A stretch of DNA of 41,777 nt, from the NCBI GenBank assembly GCA_030156825.1, contig JASGLU010000009.1, positions 1 to 41,777 of the forward strand, written 5' to 3'. Both the position numbers and the translations under genes were made by a program. The DNA is from Candidatus Atribacteria bacterium. Lineage in GTDB: Bacteria > Atribacterota > Atribacteria > Atribacterales > JASGLU01. How positions within the stretch are numbered: the stretch's first letter is position 1; each line of letters starts with the position of its first letter. Shown here one piece after another: positions 16,154-24,364 of this stretch. Below the pieces are notes generated by a model. The model was not told where the DNA came from, made no database searches, and saw only the letters and a list, made by a program, of their open reading frames with translations.

Positions 16154-16809
16154 TAAACCCCGAGATGGTAAATCAGTTTCCGGTTGACAGCATCCAGAGT
16201 AGCCCGGGCAACAGCTTCGTACGGGTCCTCCTTCACCAGGGCAGAACCCACCAAAGTGGTTGCCGGTTGTCTGCTTCCCCGGACATCTACCAAACAAAGG
16301 ACAATCTGCCAATCCCCTCGGTCAACGATAAACACCTCTTGCCCGGAGAAAAAAGGAACGCCGATTATCTGGTTCAGGCATTGAAGCACCATTCTACTGA
16401 CCAATCGCTCCCTTTCCCGCCGACTGCCAAACTTTTCTTCCCCTGTCTCCTGGTAAACTTTCTCTCCCAGCTTAATTTCCACCAGTACCTGAAATTTATC
16501 TTGTTCTTTTTTCCATCCCCAACTCCAAAGCACCGGTCGGAGAGTAACGCTTTCTGCTCTTTTTTCCTCTGTTTCCTCATCCAGGTCAAAGCTGACCACA
16601 CTGATCTTTTTATGGTCAACTTCCGTCTGAAACCTGGTCTTCAACAAGGTTTCAATATCCCGGGCCAAAAGTTTGGGAGGCTTGGTTGGTCGAGACAGAA
16701 CATGAATCTCATAGATTCCAGCAGAGTCCCCTACAACTTTAGCCTCTAACACTCCGCTTAAACTCTCAATAGCTTTCTCTATTACTTTTAAATCAGGTTC
16801 TTTATCCAT
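16153..16809 (-). CDS. Conserved-looking protein of unknown function, two alpha/beta regions
   Basis: 218 residues, soluble, no signal peptide. Residues 1-80 (EKAIESLSGVLEAKVVGDSA, then a region ending KISVVSFD) look like a small alpha/beta ferredoxin-like domain of the kind that follows a per-residue GVLEAKVV pattern. Residues 90-218 (VEIKLGEKVYQETGEEKFGS near the start, ALVKEDPYEAVARATLDAVN near the end) have the pattern of a second domain that I do not recognise with confidence. It is clearly a real gene: a long frame, codon usage like its neighbours, and neighbours in tight order. Ribosome site is weak (AGGG about 8 bases upstream). Downstream lie two mini-ORFs and HD-GYP/DUF5317, a set that suggests a shared regulatory or envelope function. 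Confidence 0.65.
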   Translation of the reverse strand: MDKEPDLKVIEKAIESLSGVLEAKVVGDSAGIYEIHVLSRPTKPPKLLARDIETLLKTRFQTEVDHKKISVVSFDLDEETEEKRAESVTLRPVLWSWGWKKEQDKFQVLVEIKLGEKVYQETGEEKFGSRRERERLVSRMVLQCLNQIIGVPFFSGQEVFIVDRGDWQIVLCLVDVRGSRQPATTLVGSALVKEDPYEAVARATLDAVNRKLIYHLGV

Positions 16810-16829
16810 AATCTACCCTATAAACAATA

Positions 16830-16856
16830 AAGGGGAGTACCCCCTTATAATCTCCC
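16830..16856. repeat. G-run hairpin repeat (degenerate unit)
   Basis: AAGGGG (16830-16835), loop AGTAC, CCCCTT (16841-16846), then ATAATCTCCC and an A-rich tract with AAAAGGCAAAAACT. Same family as the 7.7 kb unit, and like that one it is followed by the GGATAGAC module. Confidence 0.7.
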
Positions 16857-16903
16857 AAAAGGCAAAAACTAACACTAAAAGTTTAAAAAACGAAAAGCTG
16901 AAA

Positions 16904-16991
16904 GGATAGACCATTATTGTCTCTCTCTAAGATTATATTGAATTCTCTTTTCATTGTCATCTGGTGCTGCAAAGCGGCATGGGGTCTATCC
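16904..16991. repeat. 88-bp inverted-repeat module (copy 2)
   Basis: GGATAGAC (16904-16911) and GTCTATCC (16984-16991) bound the module; the internal GCTGC-AAA-GCGGC can pair with one G-T. Interior text such as ATATTGAATTCT and TTTTCATTGTCATCT matches copy 1. It ends 1 bp from the hpf stop codon, so in transcripts of hpf it is a 3' hairpin and may serve as a processing site or terminator-like structure. Confidence 0.75.
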
Positions 16992-16992
16992 G

Positions 16993-17535
16993 TTAATAAA
17001 TCGGATCAATTAAACCGTAGTTGCCATCGTCCCTCCGATAGAGCACCCGCACTTTCTCGGTATCCATATCTTTAAACACAAAAAAACTGTGTCCCAAAAG
17101 CTCCATCTGGAAAATGGCATCCTCCACGCTCATAGGCCGTAGAACAAATTCCTTCACCCGGACCACTTGTGGCTCGGGTTCTTCTTCGACAACATTTTCC
17201 ACCACTGAAGATACTTCAGACGGGGGAACCTCTTGCCGCTGGATTGCCCCTCGGCTTTCCAGTTTGCCCTTGTACCGCTTCACCTGTCTTTCCAGCTTTT
17301 CCATCACTTTATCAAAAGCAGTACGCCATTCCGGACCCAGTTCTTCTCCCCGGATTACAATACCACTGGCAGATAGAGTTACTTCCACTTTAACCCGCCC
17401 CCGTTGCAGTTGAAACTGGACCAAAGCCTCCATAATTTTTTTAAAAAACCGCTCTAACTTACCCAACTTTTGCGTCACATAGTCTCGCATGGTATCGTTA
17501 ATTTCTAAGTTTTTTCCCCGGACTATCACATCCAT
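16993..17535 (-). CDS. hpf: Long-form ribosome hibernation promoting factor
   Basis: 180 residues. The N-terminal 100 residues (MDVIVRGKNLEINDTMRDYV and FDKVMEKLERQVKRYKGKLE) form the YfiA/HPF fold that binds at the 30S tRNA/mRNA channel. A spacer of about 30 residues, rich in V, E and P, leads to the C-terminal dimerisation domain (VRVKEFVLRPMSVEDAIFQM, SFFVFKD, GNYGLIDPIY). The long form drives 100S ribosome dimers in stationary phase. AAGGAG lies about 10 bases upstream of the ATG. Its 3' end abuts the 88-bp repeat, and an upstream 1-phosphofructokinase-like gene ends 18 bp away. Confidence 0.95.
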   Translation of the reverse strand: MDVIVRGKNLEINDTMRDYVTQKLGKLERFFKKIMEALVQFQLQRGRVKVEVTLSASGIVIRGEELGPEWRTAFDKVMEKLERQVKRYKGKLESRGAIQRQEVPPSEVSSVVENVVEEEPEPQVVRVKEFVLRPMSVEDAIFQMELLGHSFFVFKDMDTEKVRVLYRRDDGNYGLIDPIY

Positions 17536-17553
17536 AATCTTTCATCTCCTTCC

Positions 17554-18498
17554 CTAAGCAACAGAAATTCGCTCCATAGCTATTTTCGGCTCTATAACCT
17601 TTGCTAAATCTAAGTCAAAAACCCCCGCTCCTGGACAAAAAGTATTGGCTAAACCACAAGCGGTAGCAAATTTAATACCTTTTTGCCAGCTCTCTTTGCG
17701 AGCAAGGGTAGATACCAAAACTCCCACCAGGGTATCTCCTGAACCAATAGCGTATCCCCCAGATAAAAGCTCCTCTTTTGCATAAACCCGCCAAAATTGG
17801 TCTTTCCAACCCACTACTAACCCTTGGGAGCCATCGGACAAAACTACTAATTCAATCCCCTGCCTTTGAAAAATAGCCACCGCTTTCAGTTTATCAGAAA
17901 GCGAATTTATAGAAAAACCTAAAACTTCTTCTGCCTCTCTTACATTAGGTTTTACCATAAAAGGAGCAAAAAGAAAAGCTTCTTTTAGATAAACCCCGGA
18001 GGTATCCAACACACTCCGGCTTCCTCTCTTCTTGGCCAGGTTGATAATCTTTCCATAATAATCAATCCGTATTCCTCGAGGAAGGGAACCAGAGAGGACA
18101 ATCAAATCGTCCCCGGTCAGTGCCCGGTCCAAAAAGCGATACAAATCCTGCGCAACATTCAAGGGAACCAGGGGACCGGGCTCATTAATCACGGTATGAA
18201 ACCCTGGCCCTTGCTCATGAATGACGGAAGTGATCCTGGTTTCTTCTGCCACTTCCCAAAACCGATATCGCAAACCGGCTTCCTGCAAGCCGACTAAAAT
18301 TTTCTCGCCAATAGCTCCTCCTTTAAAAAGGAGGAGTTCACTCTCCCCACCCACCGTTTGCACGGCTCGTGCCACATTTATTCCTTTACCAGCAGCCGTC
18401 GGCACCACTTTCAAAGCTCGATTAACCTCATTGAGAGCCAACTTATTCAGAATCAGCAATCGATCCCAGGCCGGGTTAGCACACAAAATATAAATCAT
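17554..18498 (-). CDS. 1-phosphofructokinase / tagatose-6-P kinase family (PfkB)
   Basis: 314 residues. The N-terminus CANPAWDRLLILNKLALNEVNRA and the GKGINVARA motif near residue 40 are those of the FruK/LacC/PfkB branch that phosphorylates sugar phosphates. The C-terminal anion hole and catalytic aspartate are in YAIGSGDTLVGVL. Likely reaction: fructose-1-P or tagatose-6-P to the bisphosphate; hexose-6-P is an alternative. It overlaps the preceding fructokinase gene by 4 bp (ATGA) and lacks its own strong ribosome site, so translation is coupled. No PTS EII that would make fructose-1-P is present here. Confidence 0.85.
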   Translation of the reverse strand: MIYILCANPAWDRLLILNKLALNEVNRALKVVPTAAGKGINVARAVQTVGGESELLLFKGGAIGEKILVGLQEAGLRYRFWEVAEETRITSVIHEQGPGFHTVINEPGPLVPLNVAQDLYRFLDRALTGDDLIVLSGSLPRGIRIDYYGKIINLAKKRGSRSVLDTSGVYLKEAFLFAPFMVKPNVREAEEVLGFSINSLSDKLKAVAIFQRQGIELVVLSDGSQGLVVGWKDQFWRVYAKEELLSGGYAIGSGDTLVGVLVSTLARKESWQKGIKFATACGLANTFCPGAGVFDLDLAKVIEPKIAMERISVA

Positions 18499-19478
18499 AA
18501 AGGGTTCTTCTCCAAAAACATTTCTACCTCTTCTTGGGTGGGTAAAGCTGGAATCGCTCCTTTTTTAGTAGTGGTGAGCGCACCAACCGCATTGGCTCGC
18601 CGACCTGCGTGATAAAGAGCTTCTTCGGGAATTACCTTTCCCGCTCGTAATTCTTGCCAAAACATAAACAGTGAGCTAATCAGACCCGCTACAAAACCGT
18701 CCCCAGCTCCGGTGGTATCCACTGTATCCACCACGAATCCTTCTATCTCCAGCCTCTTATCACCATGAGAAAGAATACAACCTTTCTTGCCTTGAGTAAC
18801 CGCCAAAAGAGAAAGATGAAACCGATTTTGAAGCCAACTCAATGCTTTATCTAAACTGGAACTGCCGGACAAAAATAGTGCCTCTTCCTCGTTTAATTTA
18901 ACAATTTGTGCCCGAGACATTGCCTGGATCATTTTAGACCGTGCCTCTTCCAAATTTTTCCATAAAGCTGGCCGAAGGTTGGGGTCAAAGGAAATAAGGT
19001 AGCCATGCTTTTCGGCTAAAGTTGCTGCTTTTAAGGTAGCACTATAAGCTGGCTCATGGGTTAGAGTAATTGAACCAAAGTGAAACACTCCTGTTCCTGA
19101 AAAACAGGAGTCATCGATTTCGCTCTGATCCAACAAAGTATCAGCGCCTGGTTCTCGGTAAAAAACGAAATCTCGCTCTCCTTCTTGGGTTAAAGAGACA
19201 AAAGCCAGGGTAGTTTTAGCCCGACCGGTAGTAAAAAGAAACCGGGGGTCAACCTGGTTTTTTTGCAAAGTATCCCGTAGAAAATCACCAAAAGCATCCT
19301 GGCCCACTTTACCGATGAAATAAGATTCAATCCCCAGTTTAGCTAACCCCACCGCTACGTTGGCCGGAGCTCCTCCTGGCGCTTTTTCAAATCCCGGGGC
19401 ATCCTTCAGGCTCACCCCACTAACGGTGGAAACAAAATCAATCAATAGCTCTCCCAAACAAATTGTCTTTTTGTCCAA
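18495..19478 (-). CDS. PfkB-family fructokinase-like sugar kinase
   Basis: 327 residues. CLGELLIDFVS at the N-terminus and the APGGAPANVAVGLAKLG motif match ScrK-type fructokinases; DTTGAGDGFVAGL near residue 265 holds the catalytic Asp. Expected reaction: fructose plus ATP to fructose-6-P; the substrate could be another ketohexose. The start is TTG at 19478, chosen because GGGGGTGAT is right upstream, and that G-run belongs to the edge of a repeat hairpin. It follows xylB on the same strand after a 256-bp gap filled with repeats, so it may have its own transcript or be read through from xylB. Confidence 0.85.
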   Translation of the reverse strand: MDKKTICLGELLIDFVSTVSGVSLKDAPGFEKAPGGAPANVAVGLAKLGIESYFIGKVGQDAFGDFLRDTLQKNQVDPRFLFTTGRAKTTLAFVSLTQEGERDFVFYREPGADTLLDQSEIDDSCFSGTGVFHFGSITLTHEPAYSATLKAATLAEKHGYLISFDPNLRPALWKNLEEARSKMIQAMSRAQIVKLNEEEALFLSGSSSLDKALSWLQNRFHLSLLAVTQGKKGCILSHGDKRLEIEGFVVDTVDTTGAGDGFVAGLISSLFMFWQELRAGKVIPEEALYHAGRRANAVGALTTTKKGAIPALPTQEEVEMFLEKNPL

Positions 19479-19492
19479 AAGATCACCCCCGA

Positions 19493-19639
19493 ACTATAGG
19501 GGGGCTACCCCCCTATAACCCCCCTAAATACTTAAAACTTAAATACTTAAAGGCAAAAACTTAAGAATTAAAGATTAAGTGAGAGGGAAAACACCTCTCA
19601 CTATAGGGGGGCTACCCCCCTATAACCCCCCTAAATACT
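19493..19639. repeat. Two identical 40-bp G-run hairpin units flanking a second hairpin
   Basis: A 40-bp unit with TATAGGGGGG, CTA and CCCCCCTATAA followed by CCCCCCTAAATACT is present at 19493-19532 and identically at 19600-19639. Between them lie A-rich DNA with AAAGGCAAAAACT and a separate perfect hairpin GTGAGAGG/CCTCTCAC (19579-19586, 19594-19601). The rest of 19479-19734 shows no gene. Identity of the two copies suggests recent duplication or conversion. Confidence 0.8.
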
Positions 19640-19734
19640 CAACTCTTTTCATCCTTCCATTTTTGGCAAAAGGAAGTGCTGTAAGTACCTCCTGGTTTAT
19701 CTTAAATTTATATCACCTGCACCACCAAAGGTTT

Positions 19735-21267
19735 CTAATCTTTGGTTAAATTTGCAATTCGTCGGTAAAAATCTCGGAGAGCAGGGTACAGATCTCGGTA
19801 AATAGCATATAATTCCTGATAATCAGTCATCATTTTCGGGTCTGGTTGTTCCCGATCGATCACCGATACCGTTTTTTCGCAAGCTTCTTCCACCGATGAA
19901 AAGCCTCCCTGGCCTACTGCCGCCAAAAGGGCAGCCCCAAAAGCTGGCCCCTCATCTACCCGGACTCGAGACAAAGGAACCTGGTAAATCGAAGCTTGAA
20001 TCTTCCTCCACAAAGGACTCCTGGCTCCTCCGCCAATGGCTCTTACTTCTTCTATCGGAATTCCCATCTCTTTTATAATCTCAAACGAATCCCGCATGCC
20101 AAAAGTCACCCCTTCTAAAACCGACCGCACCATCTCATTCTTACGATGCTTCAAGGTCAAACCAAAAAACACCCCTCGGGCATAAGGGTCGGCATGAGGA
20201 GTCCGTTCTCCGGTCAGATAAGGGAGGAAAATCAGACCTTCTGCCCCTGTTTCGGCTAAAGCCGCTCCTTCAGTAAGAACCTGGTAAACATCTTTCTCTA
20301 AGAAACTGCTTACCGCCTGCTCCTCTTTCCCCAAAACATCTCTAAACCAGCGCAAAGAGCCACCGGCAGCTAACATAACTCCCATAACATGCCATTTACC
20401 CGGCACCGCATGGCAAAAAGTATGCACTCGCCCCTCCTGGTCCACTTTCACCTGATCGCTAAAGGCAAAAACTACCCCCGAGGTGCCTAAACTGGCTGAA
20501 ACCAAACCAGGACGAACAATGCCGGTGCCAACTGCTCCAGCTGCGTTATCCCCACCACCGGCTACTACCGCTACTTTTTCCCGCAGGCCAAACATTTCCC
20601 GAATTTCCTGCCGCACAAAACCGGTAACCTCGGGAGACTCAAAACAAGGGGGAAACCAATCAGGGTTAAGTTCTAAAAGCTCGATAATTTCCTGCGACCA
20701 CGTTCTTCGGGGTACATCAAACAGAGAAGTGCCAGAAGCATCAGAAACGTCAGTCGCAAATTCTCCAGTAAGGCAGAACCGGATATAATCCTTGGGAAGA
20801 AGAACCCGGTTTATTTTTTGATAGACCTCCGGTTGGTTATTCTTAACCCAAATGATTTTAGGAGCGGTAAACCCGGGAAGAACCGGATTACAGTTAATTT
20901 CCATCAGTTTTTCCCGCCCCACCCGCTGGGTGATCTCGGCACATTCCCGGTCGGTTCTCTGATCACACCAGAGGATGGCCGGCCGCAGAACCTCACCTCG
21001 TTCGTCCAGAAAAACTGAACCGTGCATCTGGCCGGTCAAACCAACTCCGGCTAAACTTTTAGGGTCAATCCCCGAGGCAGAAAAAACTTTTCTCCAGGCT
21101 TGAAGGGTTCCCTGCCACCAATCCTCCGGATTTTGCTCGGCCCAGTTAGGCCGAGGAGTAAAAAGGGGATACTCCGCACTGGCCTGGGCAACTAATTGAC
21201 CTTTTTCATCAATCAATAACGCCTTGCAACCGGTAGTGCCGACATCAATCCCTAAAAAATATTCCAT
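19735..21267 (-). CDS. xylB: Xylulokinase
   Basis: 510 residues. FGGY kinase with the N-terminal ATP site (LGIDVGTTGCKALLIDEKG), the xylulokinase-specific GLTGQMHGSVF and ILWCDQRTDRE segments, and the second FGGY signature in GGGARSPLWRKIQA. Catalytic Asp is the D of WCDQRT. It converts D-xylulose to D-xylulose-5-P, the entry to the pentose phosphate pathway. GGGGAGGG stands about 6 bases before the ATG. It is the last gene of the catabolic block, 32 bp after the E2 gene. A xylose isomerase proper is not recognised here, so xylulose may come from xylitol or D-arabitol via a dehydrogenase. Confidence 0.92.
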   Translation of the reverse strand: MEYFLGIDVGTTGCKALLIDEKGQLVAQASAEYPLFTPRPNWAEQNPEDWWQGTLQAWRKVFSASGIDPKSLAGVGLTGQMHGSVFLDERGEVLRPAILWCDQRTDRECAEITQRVGREKLMEINCNPVLPGFTAPKIIWVKNNQPEVYQKINRVLLPKDYIRFCLTGEFATDVSDASGTSLFDVPRRTWSQEIIELLELNPDWFPPCFESPEVTGFVRQEIREMFGLREKVAVVAGGGDNAAGAVGTGIVRPGLVSASLGTSGVVFAFSDQVKVDQEGRVHTFCHAVPGKWHVMGVMLAAGGSLRWFRDVLGKEEQAVSSFLEKDVYQVLTEGAALAETGAEGLIFLPYLTGERTPHADPYARGVFFGLTLKHRKNEMVRSVLEGVTFGMRDSFEIIKEMGIPIEEVRAIGGGARSPLWRKIQASIYQVPLSRVRVDEGPAFGAALLAAVGQGGFSSVEEACEKTVSVIDREQPDPKMMTDYQELYAIYRDLYPALRDFYRRIANLTKD

Positions 21268-21299
21268 TACTATCCCTCCCCTGTGCTATTATCTTAAAA

Positions 21300-22526
21300 T
21301 TAGATTATCACAGAAATCGGGTTTTCAATCAAAGTTTTCAAAAAAGACATAAACTGAGCGGCACTGGCTCCATCTACCACCCGGTGATCAGCTGATAGAG
21401 TCAGGTTAATCATCCAATCGGGAACAATTTCCCGACCGTTGTAATAAGGTTTTTTCTTAATAGCACCGCAAGCCAAAATAGCCAGTTCAGGAGGGTTAAT
21501 AATCGCCTGAAAAATATCTACTCCATACATTCCCAAATTAGATATGGTAAAAGTGCCACCGGAAATTTCCTCGGGCGAAAGTTTACCTGCACGAGCTTTC
21601 TCCGCCAGTTGACTGATTTCTTCGCTAATCTGGGCAAGAGACTTCTTGCTGGCTTTCTTCACCACCGGCACAATCAAACCGTCTTCCAGAGCTACTGCTA
21701 CCCCAATATTAACTTCCGGGTTAATCTCCAGTTCGCCTTCAACCAGATAAGCATTCATTAGCGGAAATTCTTCCAGTGCCCGAGCCACCAATTTAACTAT
21801 AATATCGGTATAGGAAACTCTAAGCCCGGTTTTCTTTTCTACCAGAGGGAGAAGTTTTTCTCTCGTTTTCACCAGTTCTCCCGCCCATATTTCCTGGGTA
21901 AGGAAAAAGTGAGGCTTGGTTTGCACACTCTCTAACATTCTTTGGGCAATGACTTTTCTCATCCGGCTTTGAGGCAGGCGAGCTCTTCCCGGGGCTGGGA
22001 CTTCTTCTACACTCAGCTTCTGCCTTTCTCGGTAAGCCTGTTCAACATCTTCTTTCACAATTCGGCCACCCGGGCCACTACCTTTAATCTGCGAAAGTTC
22101 AAGCTGATATTCTTTAGCCAAACGGCGAGCCAGAGGTGAGGCTTTTACCCTCTCTTCAGTAGCTACCTCTTCTGGGGGAGCTTCTTCTGCTGATGGAGCA
22201 GAAACTTGAGCGGTAATTTTTTCTCCTTCTTCTTTCTCTTCTTTTTCCACCACCTCTTCTTTGGTCTCCTCTTCTGGTACTTCCTCTCCAGTTTCCCCCA
22301 AATAGGCCACTACCTGGGTAATCGGTACAGTTGCCCCATCCGGATAAAGAATCTTCAACACCGTTCCCGACGATGGCGCCTCAACTTCCATATTCACTTT
22401 GTCAGTGGCCACCTCAAACAGAGGGTCTCCCTTCTCCACCTGGTCTCCCTCTTTGACCAACCACTTGTTAATCACCCCTTCTTCCATGGTAAGACCTAAT
22501 TTAGGCATAATCACTTTTTTAGCCAT
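21300..22526 (-). CDS. Lipoyl acyltransferase E2 of a 2-oxoacid or acetoin dehydrogenase complex
   Basis: 408 residues. Residues 1-77 are one lipoyl domain with the lipoylated Lys43 in EVATDKVNMEVEAP. An acidic hinge (PEEETKEEVVEKEEKEEGEK) follows, then a peripheral-subunit-binding domain near residues 130-165 (KASPLARRLAKEYQLELSQI), and a catalytic domain with HRVVDGASAAQF near the C-terminus, whose His and Asp are intact. It transfers the acyl group from E1 to CoA. Complexes of this type act on pyruvate, branched-chain 2-oxoacids or acetoin. AAAGGAG lies before the ATG. It overlaps acoX by 8 bp, whereas the E1 gene lies five genes upstream and no E3 is present. Confidence 0.92.
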   Translation of the reverse strand: MAKKVIMPKLGLTMEEGVINKWLVKEGDQVEKGDPLFEVATDKVNMEVEAPSSGTVLKILYPDGATVPITQVVAYLGETGEEVPEEETKEEVVEKEEKEEGEKITAQVSAPSAEEAPPEEVATEERVKASPLARRLAKEYQLELSQIKGSGPGGRIVKEDVEQAYRERQKLSVEEVPAPGRARLPQSRMRKVIAQRMLESVQTKPHFFLTQEIWAGELVKTREKLLPLVEKKTGLRVSYTDIIVKLVARALEEFPLMNAYLVEGELEINPEVNIGVAVALEDGLIVPVVKKASKKSLAQISEEISQLAEKARAGKLSPEEISGGTFTISNLGMYGVDIFQAIINPPELAILACGAIKKKPYYNGREIVPDWMINLTLSADHRVVDGASAAQFMSFLKTLIENPISVII

Positions 22527-23523
22527 TCAAAACACTCCTTTCCTGGACCAGGTTCATAATCTTTTCTATGTTAGCTCTTATTGGACCGGTAAACTCCAGT
22601 TTTATTTCCCAGCTATCCTTTTTTCGCACCCTAATTTCCCGTTCTCCATCCAGCGCCAGCACCCCTTCTTGCCCAGAGAGGGTAATGCTACTCCCCACTT
22701 CCAGAAAGCCGAACTGCTGCAAAGAAAAAGTCTTAACCAATCCCGGAGCCAAAGGAGCTGCTACCAACTTACCTCCACTTCCGGTCTTCAACCAGGCACC
22801 CCGGGGTTCTCGCCAATCAATGGTTACCACCCTTCCTACCAATGAACTCAACCCTATTTTTAAAGGGTCACTCTGAGTAACCACTACCAGCTCCACCAAT
22901 TCTGGCTCCCAAACTGCCCGGGATCCCAGAGCATCGGTTTTGACCAAAACCACGTCCGCCAAGGCTAACTCCGAAATTGGAGGCGAAGGAAAAGAACGTC
23001 TGATTCGCAAAACCTTTCTTTTTTCTAAAATTGCCTGGGGGTCAACTGCTTTCTCCAAGAAAAATCCTAAAGCCATCCCCACCAAAGTGGGCTCAATCTC
23101 CCAGGCAAAAGTGTTGTTGGTTCCACCCGCCACCGGGAAAATAGGAACCTCTCCACTTTTTTTAGCCACCGCCCGGTTGGTACCGTCTCCCCCCACCACC
23201 ACCAAAGCTTCAACTCCTTGTTGGACGGCTAAATCAGTAAAGTTGATAGTATCGGTTTCGTCGCCCCAAAGTGGCATATCCAATGAACTCAAACTCACGT
23301 GCTCAAGCTTTCCTCGCAAAATTTCCTCGATTGACTGTCCTAAGTAGTAAGGGTCAGGCATATAAACTACTGTCAGCGGACGGTGAAGCACACTATCCAG
23401 CCCCCGGATAATTCTAATAACCAGGTTTATCTTATCTTGATTGCCGAAAAGTGAACCATAGGCCACAATTCTCCTTATATCTTTACCCGAAGCCGGATTA
23501 ATAACCAAACCAATTTTTCTCAG
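22519..23523 (-). CDS. acoX: AcoX-like ATP-NAD kinase family protein
   Basis: About 334 residues. INPASGKDIRRIVA at the N-terminus and VVVGGDGTNRAVAKKSGEVP (the GGDGT motif) with VAGGTNNTFAWE mark it as a member of the NAD kinase-like AcoX family, found in acetoin operons and of unproven function. A TTG (23508) would need a ribosome site 24 bases away. The frame is open upstream as LRKIGLVINP, and AGGAGG is 9 bases before the CTG at 23523, so I place the start there as a non-standard CTG (ATT at 23529 is an alternative). It follows the SDR gene directly, overlapping its end by no more than a few bases. Confidence 0.82.
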   Translation of the reverse strand: MRKIGLVINPASGKDIRRIVAYGSLFGNQDKINLVIRIIRGLDSVLHRPLTVVYMPDPYYLGQSIEEILRGKLEHVSLSSLDMPLWGDETDTINFTDLAVQQGVEALVVVGGDGTNRAVAKKSGEVPIFPVAGGTNNTFAWEIEPTLVGMALGFFLEKAVDPQAILEKRKVLRIRRSFPSPPISELALADVVLVKTDALGSRAVWEPELVELVVVTQSDPLKIGLSSLVGRVVTIDWREPRGAWLKTGSGGKLVAAPLAPGLVKTFSLQQFGFLEVGSSITLSGQEGVLALDGEREIRVRKKDSWEIKLEFTGPIRANIEKIMNLVQERSVLNG

Positions 23524-23524
23524 T

Positions 23525-24319
23525 TTAATGTACCTCCTGTCCCCCGGTTACATTAATTGCCTGGCCAGTCATATAATCCGAATAAGAAGAAGCCAGAAAA
23601 ACCGCTACATTGGCGACATCTTCTACCGTACATTCTCTTCCCAGAGGAACTTTTTCCCGATAAATTTTCCGCACCTCTTGCGGCGGTACTCCTAACTTCT
23701 TCGAATATTCTTTATCTAAAAGGTCCCACATCGGGGTAGAAAAAACGTTTCCCGGACAAATAGCGTTAACATTTATTTTAAACGGAGCCAAATCCATAGC
23801 TGCACTTTGCGTAAGACCGATAATGCCAAATTTAGAAGCACAATAGGCACCTAACCAGAGTCCACCTTTTTTACCGGATTTAGAGCTGATACTTATAATT
23901 TTCCCCTGTTTACGCTCGATCATATATTTAGCTATTTCCCTGATACAAAGGAAAGTCCCTTTCAAATTCACCGTTATTATGGCATCCCAAACTTCTTCTG
24001 GAATCTCGGTGATAAAGTTGGCCTTGATAATGCCGGCCGAATTAACCAAAATATCTATTTGCCCCCAGCGGTCAAAAACCTGCTTAGCCGCTGCTTCTAT
24101 CTGAGAGCTCTGAGTAACATCTACCGAGCAAGCCATTGCTTCTCGGCCAAACTCTTTCACCCGGGAAGCAGTAGCTTCTGCTCCCTGCAAATTGAGATCC
24201 CAGCAGGCCACATGACTTCCTTCCTGAGCAAAACGAAGGGCAATACCCTGCCCAATCCCGGAAGCGCTTCCGGTTATTACCGCTATTTTATCTTTTAGCG
24301 GCAAAGGCTCCATAGCCAC
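23525..24319 (-). CDS. SDR polyol dehydrogenase, sorbitol-6-phosphate 2-dehydrogenase-like
   Basis: 264 residues. Classical SDR: TGSASGIGQGIALRFAQEG (nucleotide site), NSAGI near residue 91, catalytic Ser in SISSKSGKKGG, and the YCASK motif (Tyr and Lys). The C-terminal stretch NVFSTPMWDLLDKEYSKKLG and TGQAINVTGGQEVH closely resembles SrlD-type sorbitol-6-P dehydrogenases and related polyol dehydrogenases. A free polyol is also possible because no PTS is nearby. Start is GTG at 24319; the ATG two codons later (24313) is equally plausible. It sits between the second FGGY kinase and acoX. Confidence 0.85.
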   Translation of the reverse strand: MAMEPLPLKDKIAVITGSASGIGQGIALRFAQEGSHVACWDLNLQGAEATASRVKEFGREAMACSVDVTQSSQIEAAAKQVFDRWGQIDILVNSAGIIKANFITEIPEEVWDAIITVNLKGTFLCIREIAKYMIERKQGKIISISSKSGKKGGLWLGAYCASKFGIIGLTQSAAMDLAPFKINVNAICPGNVFSTPMWDLLDKEYSKKLGVPPQEVRKIYREKVPLGRECTVEDVANVAVFLASSYSDYMTGQAINVTGGQEVH

Positions 24320-24364
24320 TCACCTTCCCTTAAAATTAATTTAGTAATAGTCAAGTAAATTGGA

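Noticed and set aside
19493-19639. CRISPR-like pair of identical 40-bp repeats
   Set aside because: Only two copies with a 67-bp structured A-rich spacer, no cas genes and membership in a dispersed hairpin family; not a CRISPR array.
22206-23347. Several plus-strand frames of 97-148 codons opposite E2 and acoX
   Set aside because: Antisense to well-conserved coding sequence, no ribosome sites, composition of reverse-strand shadow frames.
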